This document shows positions 1 to 11,224 of a stretch of 64,000 bases of DNA, one piece after another. The notes under the pieces are model-generated. The model saw only the letters and a program-made list of their open reading frames with translations, ran no database searches and was not told the DNA's origin. This stretch comes from Phoebastria nigripes (taxonomy: Eukaryota; Chordata; Aves; Procellariiformes; Diomedeidae). A program made the position numbers and the translations under genes. Every line of letters starts with the position of its first letter. The stretch's first letter is position 1. The stretch is from NCBI GenBank assembly GCA_035582835.1, contig JAYKAV010000500.1:471702-535701 (forward strand). The letters are read 5' to 3'.

Positions 1-1811
1 GGAATTCAGCCGAGTGACTGAAAAGCAATACGGAGCGGTGCTGCGCTGGAGGTGGCTGTGGTGGCTGCGCCGCAGGTTGGCGAGCAGGCGGCAGCACCTT
101 CCCTCCAGCCCATGGTTTCGGAGGCAGCAGCACCAACACCCTGCCAAGCACCAAACGCTGGGCGGAGGTGCCTGCTGTTAAGAAACAGTGTAGGTAAAAA
201 CCTGCTGGCTTCATTTGAACTTGTAGACGTGGAATGATGGTCCTGAGGCTGGCTCAGGGCAGGGACTTACAGAGCCACTCACCCGTCCCCGGTGAGAGAG
301 GAGCAGGAGACGGCGTTGCTCCCAGGTGGGGTGTGCGGAGCACAGCAGGACAGACGGACACCAGGCAGGAGCATCCATCCCACTCTGCGGGTCCCAGCAC
401 GTGTGCGCTCTCGCCTGTGGCCACCCAGCGGCTGCCCCACCATGAGCGGGGAGCCGCCCGGGCCGGACCATTGCGGGCCCTGCCGGGAGAAGAGGGCGCG
501 CAGGCAGGAGCGCAGGCAGGAGCAGGCACCTCCAGAGCAGCGGCTCCGCTTCCGCCCGCCACTGCAGCTGGGCCTCCTCTCCTTCCTTGCTCTCCTCCCA
601 GCCGACCTCGCCGCTCCCCCCTCTCCCCGCACTCATCCAGAATGATTATTTCAAGGAAGACCTGCCTTGGCAGCCTGACCAGAAATCTGGTCTGGGGGAG
701 TGACCAGCATTGCTGGCTGAAGGACAGGTCATGGCACGGCGCCAGGGTACTGCTACCATTACGCTTGCCAAGAGCTTGCAGATGAAGAGCAAGGCTCATT
801 GAAGACAAGATGGATTACTTTTCTTGCTGCAGCTGATTTATCTAGCTGCGATAACAAACACCCCACAGATATAACATAAATCTGGTGGGCCAGATAGGCT
901 GCCTTAAGGCCAAAATCGTTGGTCTGGAGCTGTAATTAGCCCCAGGCTGTGGCCTCCAGGCAATGCTCGCTCCGGCCCTGCCCCGGGCACTTTCCCGGAG
1001 CACATCCCGCACCGGCCCCGGGCATGTAGCTGTGGCCGAGCGTTTGGTTGTGGCAGAGCATGTCATTGCTTGCTGGTCCTCGATGTGTGCGTGCAACAGC
1101 ACCAGTTCAGTGGGTAGGGAAGAGGGGTGGCCGAGACTGTGCTGCCGGAGCCCCGGTGTGCCGGCAGGATGGAGAAAGCTCTGTCCAGATTGGTGCCGAG
1201 CAAAGCCTCTGGATCCGTACCCCACTGAATTTGGGTCACAGGGTCCTGTTAATGCTGTGATCTGTCACTGCATGGGGCAGGGGAACTCTCCCCGGCATCA
1301 CGCTGCATCATGCTGCGGGAGGCTGGTGAAAGCCCCCCCCTCCCCAGGGTCTGCGCTTGGCGGGAAGGGAGGTCTGCTTCCCAGATTTCAGTTCCCCTTG
1401 CAATTAACTCCTGGTGGTTTCTGCTTCTGAGATCTGAAGGAGGTGTTTCCTGGGGGATTTTGAATGCATGAGTGAATGGGAGTGTGGGAGAGCTCAGCCT
1501 TGGGGAGCCGAGTGCCCAGTGAGAGATGCCCACTCCCCGCAAATGAAATGGGGGGAGAGGAGAAGGAAGAGGGACTGGGGCAGGGACTGTCTCTCTTTTG
1601 GACTCCCTGTGAAGAGTCTGGTCTCAAGTGGGATTTTAAGGAAGGTCCTTCCTGCCCAGCTGTCCCTGGCTGTGCCGTGCCCATCGTCTGTGCCTGTTCC
1701 CCCCAGCCCAGTCCTCACCCATTCTAGTGTTCATCAAACTCATTTCTCCCATGCAAAGTAGCACAAACCAGCTGTACATCTCTAACCCTTCCTGTGCTCT
1801 CTCCTTTTCAG
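1..1811 (+). other. ADGRD2: ADGRD2 intron (partial)
   Basis: No exon of an adhesion GPCR can be recognised here. The expected preceding exon (TM6 to early TM7) must lie to the left of the window, so this is read as intron sequence. It ends in a pyrimidine-rich tract and an AG at 1810-1811. GC-rich open frames on both strands show no family resemblance. Confidence 0.5.
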
Positions 1812-1853
1812 GGCCTGTACATATTCCTGGTCTATGCAATCTATAACAGCGAG
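1812..1853 (+). CDS. ADGRD2: ADGRD2 exon: end of TM7
   Basis: A 42-bp exon between an AG at 1810-1811 and a GT at 1854-1855 (gtaagag). It encodes GLYIFLVYAIYNSE, matching the family pattern GLFIFL...NSE at the cytoplasmic end of TM7. Frame is phase 0 at its end. Confidence 0.85.
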
Positions 1854-4800
1854 GTAAGAGGTGCCCCTGGCTGAGGCTCAGGCACTCTTCAGAGCAACTG
1901 TTTATTAGCAGTTGAGGGGGTAGCTGGGATTGTAGAAGGTGCGACAGACAGCATAGCCCTGACTGTGCTTCTGGGACAGCGGTTGCTTTTTCTCCATGAC
2001 TTGCTGGAGGATCTCTTGCTCTGCTAGAGATGCTGTGGCCCTCTCTAATGTCCTTGCTCTGCTCCAGGTGAGGAATGCCATCCAGAGGATGAAGGACAAG
2101 AAGAAAGCACTCTCATTCACAGTAAGTTCCAAGGAAGCCCTGCTACCCTGCTTCGTTCATCGTGCACCCACCACAGCAGGGCCCTAGATGTACGTTTGGT
2201 CTGCTTTGAGGACATGATGTTGGAAAGAAGTCTTATTATTTTTACTTTTTGTCTCCCTTCTTTGCAGTCCTGTTGGACAATGCAGGCCCAAAGATAATCT
2301 ACCCTGATTAGGCAGCAGCCTGCTGTACCAGGGTGGGATGGGAGTCACAGTCCCAGGGGCCGCAGTGCAGATGAAATCGATCTTTAAAGTTGGACATGGA
2401 TCCACTGCATGTTGCGGTTTTCACTGTCCTGTATCTCTTCCCCATCATTACAGAACTGCTCTCATCCCATCAACTACTTATCAAGTCCAAGAAACACAAC
2501 CTCCTGGGAGACAGGGAAACTGAGTCCTTCTGCAGCTGGGAGTGCCTTGTCGAGCCCTGTGCAGAAAGACCCTCCAGTGAAGAACATCACCAACAAAGGT
2601 AAAGAGGGTTGTTGTTGCTGTTGGCCCAGGCTGTGTGATGAGACCTCAGTAAAATTGTTATTCCCAAGGCTTGAATTTTAGTGCACGTTCACTTGGCACG
2701 GCGTTGAACTCATTTGCACGCTGTGCCTATGTGAGCGCTTGGGGTCTGGTGCTGCAAATGCAGCATGGGATGAAGGATTCCCAGGGAAGGCAGGGATCGT
2801 GTGCGTGTGGATCTCAGAGGGATCAGGTTCATGCCTGCAGGCTGGCAGGCATGCATGGCATGTGGGCAGGGGGTCTCATCACTGTGTTATGCAGCACTGC
2901 ATTCTCTTCAGGCAAGAATCCATGTTTGTGTCTTAAAATGAATTTTCTGGAGAAGGCTAGGCAAAGGTGGCAGTAGGAAATAGGACTTTTAGCTTCGGGG
3001 AAAAAAGGTGTTGCATGCTCCAACCAGTTTGTGGGTGCAATTATGCAGGTAACCTGTTTGGTCCCTTTGCTTCAGTGGGAGATACTTACGGGACACAAAG
3101 CACTGAGTTCTTGGTAAAGCATGAATATTTCTACTCTCTAGTCTCCAAACTCATTGTGCTGCTTCACCCCCTAGGAAATTTTGGAGCCAAAATTCCCATG
3201 GGGATTTCATCAATTATGTCACCAGAGAGACCGGTATGTAATGTCTTCTGTTATTCTTCCACCTTCATCCATACGCAGAGCATAGTAGTTACGTAGGAAT
3301 GGTGTCTAATGGTTCCAGCGAGGGGTTGGGACTCAGGACACCTGGTAGTGTTACCAGCTCTGGCACAAATTCAGTGTTTTCTGTTGAGCAAGTCCCAGAA
3401 GGTGCCTGACTCACCCACCCCGTGCGCAGACTGAGGGTAACGCCGATCCCCTCTGTCCCAGGGTGTTACAGAAGTTGCTGAGTGTTGGTGAGGACCAGGC
3501 AGCGTGCTAGCACAGCACGCGTGCTCTCCTCCTGAGGGCCAGTCCAGACTCACGGCCTGTCTACCAAAACCAAGAAGGTTTTGATACACATCCTGAAGAC
3601 TCTGGTTTGTTAAAATACATACTCGTTATTAGCAGTGTATTGATTTAAGTCATTTAAATCATCTGAGATGCGTGTTTTCGTGCCCATGGTGGCCACTCCT
3701 GGTAGTCAAGCCGGATGTGACTGAGTGTTTGCTGTCTTCTGTAGGAGCATAAGATGGAGAGCAAGGCGGGCTGGCAGGCAGGAGCTCCTGGCCAGTGACC
3801 TGCCTTGGCTGTGCTGTGAGGGCCGGGCTTGGCGCAGGAGGCGATTGCCTGAGCTGGGGCTGGCCTGGGCAGGGGCAGGCAGCAGAGGGCAACAGGGAGA
3901 GCGCGTGTTCCGGGGGCAGAGAGGAGGAGGCCCCAGAACGGCCGATTTCCAAGGCGAGAGCTCACGCCTGAGCCGATGGGGAACCAGCCCCACTGCCGGG
4001 CTGGGAGGGTGACTGAAGCAGGGGCATACACGAACAGAAGGAGCCAGTGAATTTGAGCCAGTGAAGCACCAAGCGGAGGTTGGTGCGGATCAGGGCAGGA
4101 GACTTCGCCCAGGGACGGCAAATTAAAACCGGGCAGCAGGGGCTCCCCGCATCCGTCCGGGGAGGGCAGGCTGGGTTGTGCTGCCTACAGGAGTGTGATG
4201 TAGAGCTCAGTGAGGTATGGCCCAAAGCAGGGAACAATTTAAATTTGACTACTCTGATACCACTTCCATCTCCCACTATTGAAATGATCATCAGTCCTCG
4301 TGCACTTGACATACAAGTGCTGTAATTTCCTCAGAATAAAATCCAACACTACTTTCATATGAGTCTCTCACTGAAGGATCTCTCTCTCCCTCTCTAATAT
4401 TTATCCTTTGAAAACCTGTGTCACATAGACAGCTCTTATTTATCCAATAGATAATACTTCTATAGCTGGCATATCGTTTTGAAGCCACTCAATAAAATCC
4501 ATATTTTCATCTCTCATGATTTATATTGTGGTTAATGCCGTTCCTCCCCTCGTGCTGAACGCCGACCAGGATTCACTCGCAGGTGATGCTTTTCTCAGCC
4601 AGCCAGGTGCTGGCTGTGTAAACCGGGACCAGGGCTAAGCTCCTGGCACCAGATACGAGACGTGGGCCAAAGGGATTAGCCCAGGGGCCTGAGTTTCCTA
4701 AGGCAGGGAGCATTAGGAGGCAGCAGATCTCCTAAATGCCAAGGCCGTGGCATTTCCTAGCAGGCAGAGACAGAAAGTGCTTTCCTCCGTGTGAGGGTCA

Positions 4801-6672
4801 CCAAGGATTTCGCTGTATCTTTGCTGCTTAAACATTGCATTTTTCATGTACTTGTTTCCTTTCTAACTAACATGGATGCAGCAGCCTTCAAAAGGTGAGG
4901 CTGCTGCCGGTGCCTGCCTGGGAGAGGGGGCATGGTCCCCTGCCCATGCAGATCGGTGCTGCGGCAGCGCGGCTCTCGGTGCTCCGTCGGTGTGAGCCCC
5001 GCGGTGCCGAGCTGGCCAGGGCTGCGGGGAGTTTCCACCTGAGCCCCATCTTCGCCGCAGAGGTGGTCGCCGCAGCTGTGCCCCGCGTGGTGCTACCCTT
5101 CGCTGGATAGGTGCTGCTTTCTGTGCTCGTTAGTTATATAAGTCAGTGCTGTTTTTCCTGCTCCCTGGCTAAATGAGTCATGGCACTCACTGGAGGAGCG
5201 GTGCATTAAGAATGTCACTGGCAGCTGCACAATAGTTTGGATGAAGAGAAGACGCTACTTAAAAACGTTTGAAAACACTTAAAATGACAAAACACTGAGC
5301 GACTGAAGATACAAACACAGACGAGATGTTCTTTGTGTTTCAGCTTTTTTAAATGTTGTTTGGTGATATTTATTGCTGTTGGGCTGGGAGCAGGAATTTC
5401 ACACCTCACAGAGCATTAACCATCACTTAAGCACAGGGTGCAGGCTTGTGCATGCTCTTTTCACCACAGCACGGGGGAGAAAGTTCTCTCTCCTCTTCTC
5501 CTGGATTTTCTTGTGGTCTCCAGCTCGGTGTCCAGCCCGCTGGGTCACCTCGGAGCTGGAGGGGTCCCCGGAGAGGGCGAGCGGAGCGGGGCGGCAGCTC
5601 ACCCCGCAAGCACTGCCAGGAGGTGCAGCTGTGTCCAGGGGCGCTCTGCAAGGTGCCCGTCCCTCGGGGACCGGGATGAAGGCTCCAGTTCCCAGCCTGT
5701 GCGGTGGCTCAGTGGGAGGGAGAGTGTTGCAGCAGCTGGGTGCTGGGGGAGCCCTGCCTGGCCCCGGGGAGCGTGCTGGGGGGTTGCCAGCAGCGAAGCA
5801 ATCAGATCTGTACCTTCTGCTAACAAATCTTCTCCCCTCTTTCAGGCTGTAGAGCTGACAGCATTCAAATCCTCAGGTAACATTTGCCTACATCATTTTC
5901 TTTAATTTTTGTTACTGCTGATACTGGTTTCTGTGGTTGCATGGTGGGAGTGCTGCCCAGAGGGCAGGTGATTTTTGCTCAGGCTTTAGGAAGCGTTTTC
6001 TTTCCAAACTGCCCTGGTGGGTGCAGTCCTGGCCAGGCTGGTGGGAGATCCGTGTCCCTCTGAACAGATGAGGGAGAGGGGGAGTATGAAGCCCCAGCAG
6101 CTCTGCCGGTGCTGCCTGCGCTGCCTCTCCCCGGCAGCGCTGGTGGCTCAGCCGAGGGTGCCCATCTCACAGCACCCGCCTGGTTTCTCCCCATGTCTCT
6201 GCAGCTTTCTTGCTGCCTCTCCGTGTCTGCAGCTTGCTGCACGCCAGCTCCCTGGGCCCCTCCATGACAGCGAAGCTGCAGGTCGCAGGCCTTGGCAGGC
6301 AGCAGAGGTGCAGTGGGTACCTGCAGGTACCTGATGCTGAGCGCTCTGCCTGTGCACCCCAGCACGGCCGGTCCTTGAGGCACAGCAGGGACCGGCACAC
6401 CTCGTTGCTTGGCAAGACCCGGGCTGCTTTCGGGGGTGGCAACAGCTCTTTGCTGCCACGGGGTATTTTAAACCAGCAGCTGCTGCAGAAAGCGCTGGCG
6501 GGTGTTAGAAATGACTTGCTCCCAAAGAAGGGCAGCCAGGGAAGGTGGGGTGTTCAGACGGGGCTGGATTTATGAGCTTAAAAGCAGCCATTTAGCTTCT
6601 TCTGTCTCAGGTTGTAGAAAGGCCAATGTCACCATGGAGGTGGGTAGAATTAAAACCAGAAATCCCTCCTAA
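1812..6672 (+). CDS. ADGRD2: Adhesion G-protein-coupled receptor D2, 3' end (partial, spliced)
   Basis: C-terminal part of an adhesion-class seven-transmembrane receptor, a plasma-membrane protein whose N-terminal GAIN domain and most TM helices lie outside the window. Exons seen: 1812-1853, 2068-2121, 2454-2598, 3175-3233, 5846-5876 and a tentative last exon 6611-6672. All junctions have AG/GT and the phases agree (0,0,1,0,1). The first exon reads GLYIFLVYAIYNSE, the end of TM7 as in the ADGRD/ADGRL families. The next, VRNAIQRMKDKKK, is the basic start of the cytoplasmic tail. The tail that follows is rich in Ser, Pro and Asn. The name ADGRD2 rests on the family signature plus position: head-to-tail convergent with NR5A1, as in human 9q33. 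The last exon is uncertain. Other ends are a stop at 3796-3798 after an acceptor at 3743-3744, or read-through of exon 5846 to a stop near 5903-5905. Confidence 0.72.
2068..2121 (+). CDS. ADGRD2: ADGRD2 exon: start of cytoplasmic tail
   Basis: A 54-bp, phase 0-0 exon after a ctccag acceptor and before gtaagt. It encodes 18 residues beginning VRNAIQRMKDKKK. The VR after NSE is the usual continuation in adhesion GPCRs, and the run of basic residues suits a juxtamembrane helix 8. Confidence 0.85.
2454..2598 (+). CDS. ADGRD2: ADGRD2 exon: cytoplasmic tail
   Basis: A 145-bp exon with acceptor attacag and donor gtaaag. Read in the phase left by the previous exon it is open and encodes NCSHPINYLSSPRNTTSWE and onward to ...NITNK plus one base. 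The composition (Ser, Asn, Pro, Thr) is typical of a receptor tail. No hydrophobic segment is present. Confidence 0.7.
3175..3233 (+). CDS. ADGRD2: ADGRD2 exon: cytoplasmic tail
   Basis: A 59-bp exon, acceptor cccctag, donor gtatgt. Phase 1 entry gives G/NFGAKIPMGISSIMSPERP and leaves phase 0. The open frame and phase match the exon upstream; the function of this tail segment is not known. Confidence 0.65.
3745..3798 (+). CDS. ADGRD2: Alternative ADGRD2 terminal exon
   Basis: The acceptor cttctgtag precedes a phase-0 frame, EHKMESKAGWQAGAPGQ then TGA. It would join in frame to the exon ending at 3233. AATAAA motifs follow about 0.5-0.7 kb later, near 4335 and 4490. It is listed as an alternative to the 5846/6611 ending; the sequence does not decide between them. 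Confidence 0.25.
   Translation, partial: EHKMESKAGWQAGAPGQ
5846..5876 (+). CDS. ADGRD2: ADGRD2 exon: distal tail
   Basis: A 31-bp microexon with a strong polypyrimidine tract (tcttctcccctctttcag) and donor gtaaca. It encodes AVELTAFKSS plus one base and follows in phase from the exon ending at 3233. It could instead run on to a TAA near 5903-5905 as a last exon. Confidence 0.55.
6611..6672 (+). CDS. ADGRD2: ADGRD2 candidate terminal exon
   Basis: After the acceptor ttctgtctcag, reading in phase 1 gives GCRKANVTMEVGRIKTRNPS and a TAA at 6670-6672. An internal GT at 6640-6641 could be used as a donor instead. The exon is supported only by splice signals and phase. Confidence 0.3.
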
Positions 6673-9600
6673 GCCTCAGACCTCTGCTCAACTGAAGTGC
6701 TGGGGGAAGGCTGGCCAGCCGTAGCTCCTGGCTCCCGCCCCGACTTCCCTGCCTGGCTTTGGGCAAGTCACCAGCTCCTCCGGGTACTGGTGTAGCATAT
6801 TTAGCTTTGTTTTTTTTACCAACCACTGCTGAATACTCCCAGCACGCTCAATGCAGTCTCTGGATGGGGTCACTCAAGCAGACAGTGCAGTGAAGAAGCA
6901 CCGGGGATGGATTGATATTATTTTTTCTGCATTGTTACATTTTCTTTTGTCAAAGGAAGCAGTGCATTAGCAGGTTTCTGATTTTGCTCCACATTAAGTG
7001 TCTAAGCAGGGCATGCTTAGACTATTTTCGAGACGATGCCACCCAGAAGCATTGCAGCTTTCCTCCCCACAGTGGACACATGAGCAAGGCAGAAACAGTG
7101 GCATCCAGGAGTAAATGTGCTGCGGCATTTCAGGCGTAGGAGTGGGGTCTCAGAGACAGCAAGACCTACACCCAGCACGTGCATTTGTGCTCTGTCCCCC
7201 CACACTCTCACCCTCACCTGCTCCTGCATATTTTAATCTAGCCACATGTGTAATTAAACTCCAGCTGTGCAAAGAGGTGGGTTGTTTAGTTTGGTTTTGT
7301 TTTCTCAGGTAAGCCCTCAGTGTATTTTTAAAAGCCTGGGTCTGCCCAGAGGTCGGTGGGGATGCCGGGCTGGGCTCGCTGCCTGCCCCCTCACGCGCCG
7401 GCTGATGCACAATGGCCGTGGAAGCAGCCGGTGGGTGCAGGGCAGCGCTGTGCACGGCCACCCTCTCCGCTAGCACCGAGAGCGGCTCCTCGCACGCCCC
7501 GGGGTGAGGGAGCCCTTGGTTGGGCAGTCCTTCAGCCTGGGGTGAACGAGAAGATCTCCTTGAACCAGAAGAGCACTCCTCTGCACACTTGTGTACGTGC
7601 AAGCCGGCGTGCGGCACAGCGCTGGTGCCGGCTACGCTGCGCTGCTCCGAGGCACCGGGCTCAAAGCAAGTGCTTCCAGCCATTAAAAAAAAAAAAAGGG
7701 CAGTAATGCCCAGCTGTAGTAATGCCTGGAAGACCCCAGGGCAGCTCAGCGTTGCACAGGCTTCCGTCTTCACAGCTTGTTCAACAGAGCAAAATGCTGT
7801 GTAGCTCTTGGGGGTAACAGCTGCCAAGGGAAGCGAACCATAAACCTGTGTGCTTGATGAACGAGAGACAAATCATTTCAACAGACACTGCTTCCCCTCT
7901 TCTATTTGTTTTCTCCCAAAATAGTGTATTGAAAGGAGACATATTTTGCCCCAGGTATCTTTATTTGAAAATTTCCAGCCAGCTCTAATGAAAATTATGG
8001 TGGTACCAGCAGCAGGCTTGCAGGAGGTCATGCAGAGACCCAGGAGGAGCCTGCCTGCCCCGGAGTCCAGCGGGGAGAGCTGGTGGGCAGGAGGAGCACT
8101 GGACCCTGGACACTGGTGCAAGACTTGGGGCTTAAATGACTTGCTCGCAACCTTCCAGGAAAGCTGTGCTGGATCTGGGGTGGGATCCACCTCTTCTCTG
8201 CTCCAGCACCTCAGCTGTGCTCCTGTGGGGCTGTGGGCATCGCGCTGGCTCCAAGTGCAAGAGGCAGCCAGTGGGTCCATGGGAGGAGGCGGGGATGGGC
8301 TCCCAGCGTGCGTTAACACGTGTGAGGATGAGGGCGGATAAAACGCTGGTAAATACCAGGCCAGTTTCAGAACCACAGAAATGAGGAGTTTTGCAGCATG
8401 GCTGTGGCCAGGATCTGCGCTCTGCCCTGTGGATCCCTCCCTGCCTCCCCACCCCCAATTTTAGGGCTCCCCCCGCAAGGACTCAATTCACTCGGAGAGG
8501 CCACACGTTTCCGCAGTAATGAGCTCCAGCCCAGCTGTACAAAGCTGCGCGTTGCAGCGAGCACACTGCCCGGATTCATTACACCCTTTATGTAAGCAGG
8601 GGATGGCCGGGGGGGTTCACATATTTGCACAAACAATAAGTACCGTCTTCCTTGTCTTGGCAAACAAGAGCTCCAAGAGGCCTCCACATCCTCCATCTCT
8701 TCAAGTGATGGCTGCTTTGTTTCCCCATGATAATTTCATTATTCTGTTTGAATACATTTGTATGTTGCTAAGCCACACATAGCAACATGGATCTTGTCTC
8801 CATGGCCCAGCCTTTCTGTGATCAATATTGAGTAATTCTGCAACTCTCGCCATACCGTGTTAAATAAGATTGGTGTTAAAATAATAAGGAAATTATGAAT
8901 CTTTGGGATTCAAAGCCAGTAAAGCACCTGAGTGTTGTGGGCACTCAGAGAAATGCAGACCCCCCCCCACGCCGACCCCGCTGGGCTGCCCTGTGGTGGG
9001 ATCGCCGCTGCCGGCCACGCCACAGTCCTTCCCGATGGGCAGAGGTACCTTATGCCCCAACGGAAGGAGGTGCAGCCCATGTGACATCAGTGCTCTCTGC
9101 CACGGTAGCGCTGGTATTTTCATTAAATCCCATTTAAACCTCATTCTTCAGCGCTCTCAGAGCTTGGCGCTGTGCACGGTGGGCTAATTACTGAGCAGGG
9201 GGAAGAAGAGGTTTCTCCTTACAGCCCCGGCGCTGTGCACGGAAGCTGCTTTGGCTCCCTGCCATCAGGACCGTATTTCAGAGACCCCTAAAGGGGCAGG
9301 AGGGGCCGTGGGATAGCAGAGCCGCACCAGCGAAAGGCAGGGCTGGCTGTGCTCCGTCCTACGTGCTCTGTCCTGTGGCAGGTTTGGGCTGTGCTTTCTC
9401 CCACCGGTGCCCCACCGGTGCACCCGCTGCCCCGGACTCCTGCCCTCCCCTCCCTGCCAGCGCAGCTGAGACCATCTCTCTTTTGCTTTAGGTTTCTGAG
9501 AAGTTTCTGGGTGACAGGCCCACAACGCCGAGGCTGTTCCAGCAGCCGGGAGGACAGCAGGACGGAGGAGCTGGCTTCCATGCGGAGGGCTGTCCCAGCC

Positions 9601-11224
9601 CAGGCAGAGTTGTTAGCCCTGTGCTTCTTCCTAGCAGCATGTGCAGAGAAAAGCAAGTCAGGACAGGGGTAGCGTGGGGTCTCACGGGGCTTCATCTGCT
9701 GCTGAAGACCACCCTGCCCCTCTCCAGGGGCAGGCAACCAACAGGCAGGTACTCATCGTGACTCCTGCCCAGCCTGCGTGCCAGCCCGGGGGCCCCCGTG
9801 GCTCGTGTAGCCTCTGCCAGGGCTGCCAAGCCTGGCCTGGTCGCTGCTGCCAGCCACCCCACAGCACCGCCGGCAGCACGTGGTTGTGTGTGTTGTTGCT
9901 GCCAGTAGAGCTTGTTTAGCTTGGGGGACCTGGAGCAGGCGGCATGGGAGGAAGCCCAGCTTTGCCCATGGCAGCTGTGCCCAGGCGGTGCGCCCCACGC
10001 TCCCGTGCCGGCGGGGACGGCTGCCTTCCCTGCCCTGCTGCCGGCCCGGCACACTGCGCTGCCGGGGCAGGGCTGGGGACAGGCTGCGTAGGAAGCACAT
10101 GCAGTAAGGAAGACAGCGGCTGGCTTCAAGTCTTTTCTAAAGCAGCTGACTTCAATAGCATCTTCTGCTGTTTAGGACAAAAATCCTCTCCCTGCTCCTC
10201 CCGGGGCTCCCACCCGGCTGGCGTGGCCCCTCGCCAGCTGGGGTTATGTTTTCTCTCCCTCTGTTCTTTGCATCCGACTCGTTCTCCTGTTACCTCCCTA
10301 GTGTTTAGAGCACATAAAACGTGTTGGGGTTTTTGCTGATTATGATGACAGTAAATGCTGATTTTAAAGGCAACCTTCTCTCCTCTTTGCAATATATCCA
10401 TGGGAATGGGCTCGTGTTCAGGCGTGGCAGCGTGCGGTGGCTTTACACAGCTGAGCGCAGGGGAGGGCGGTTTGGCCACGGTGCAGGGGACCGGGGCACT
10501 GCACTCTCCCGTGGGCTGTGTCCCGTATTGCGCTGCGTTCCCTGGTCTCAGCACAGCATGTGCTGGCCAGCACGCATTTAAGATCTGTTGGGAACTGCAG
10601 CCCTAGAGCAGCCCTGTGCTGGTCAGAAGAGCGAGATGTGAGTGCAGACCATTGCTCTGGTTATNGGTCAGCCAAGCAGCATCTCCAGCTGCTGGGATCG
10701 GGGAGAGCCAGGGCACGGGGCACTTCCCAGCACTGAAATACTTACAGACAGGTCATCAAAGCTATTGCAGAGCTCTGGGCTTTGCTGTGTTTTTCTCCCT
10801 GCCGCAGTGCACAGCACGCCAGGGGCTGTCGGCCACAGTGACCACCAAGGGCTACATGAAAAATCCTGCGTCTAAGCTAATTGCCCATAAATGTTGTTAT
10901 TTGTGAGCTTGCTTGCAAAACACACTCAGAGTCGCTATGGCAATTCCCAGCAGCACTTTGAACCAGATCCTGAGTCACCAATGCCTTGAATCACACCACA
11001 GCAGCGACTCCCCTCCTGCAGCCGTAGTGTCCCAGTCCCACCGAAGGCAGGCAGTGATCTGGGAGAGACACCCGGGGGCTCCGGGGGCTTGCTGGGCCAT
11101 GCACTGCTCTCCTGCGGGGACACCAGGCAGGGCATCCCACCTGCCCACAGGGAGCCCGGAGGAGGGGGTGGCACCAAGAAGGAGGGTTAGAAAGACAGTC
11201 AAAGAAGACAAAGTCTGCCTTTTT
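6673..11224. other. Intergenic region ADGRD2-NR5A1 (convergent genes)
   Basis: No exon is supported here. Contents seen: an A-run at 7685-7697; an AT-richer island at about 8700-8900 with a perfect 9-bp inverted repeat at 8762-8788; and GC-rich stretches with stop-poor open frames on both strands that resemble no known protein. Confidence 0.5.
8762..8788. repeat. Perfect 9-bp inverted repeat
   Basis: ATGTTGCTA at 8762-8770 is the exact reverse complement of TAGCAACAT at 8780-8788, with a 9-base spacer. GTTGCTA/TAGCAAC resembles RFX half-sites, but the spacing is wider than the usual X-box. Confidence 0.6.
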
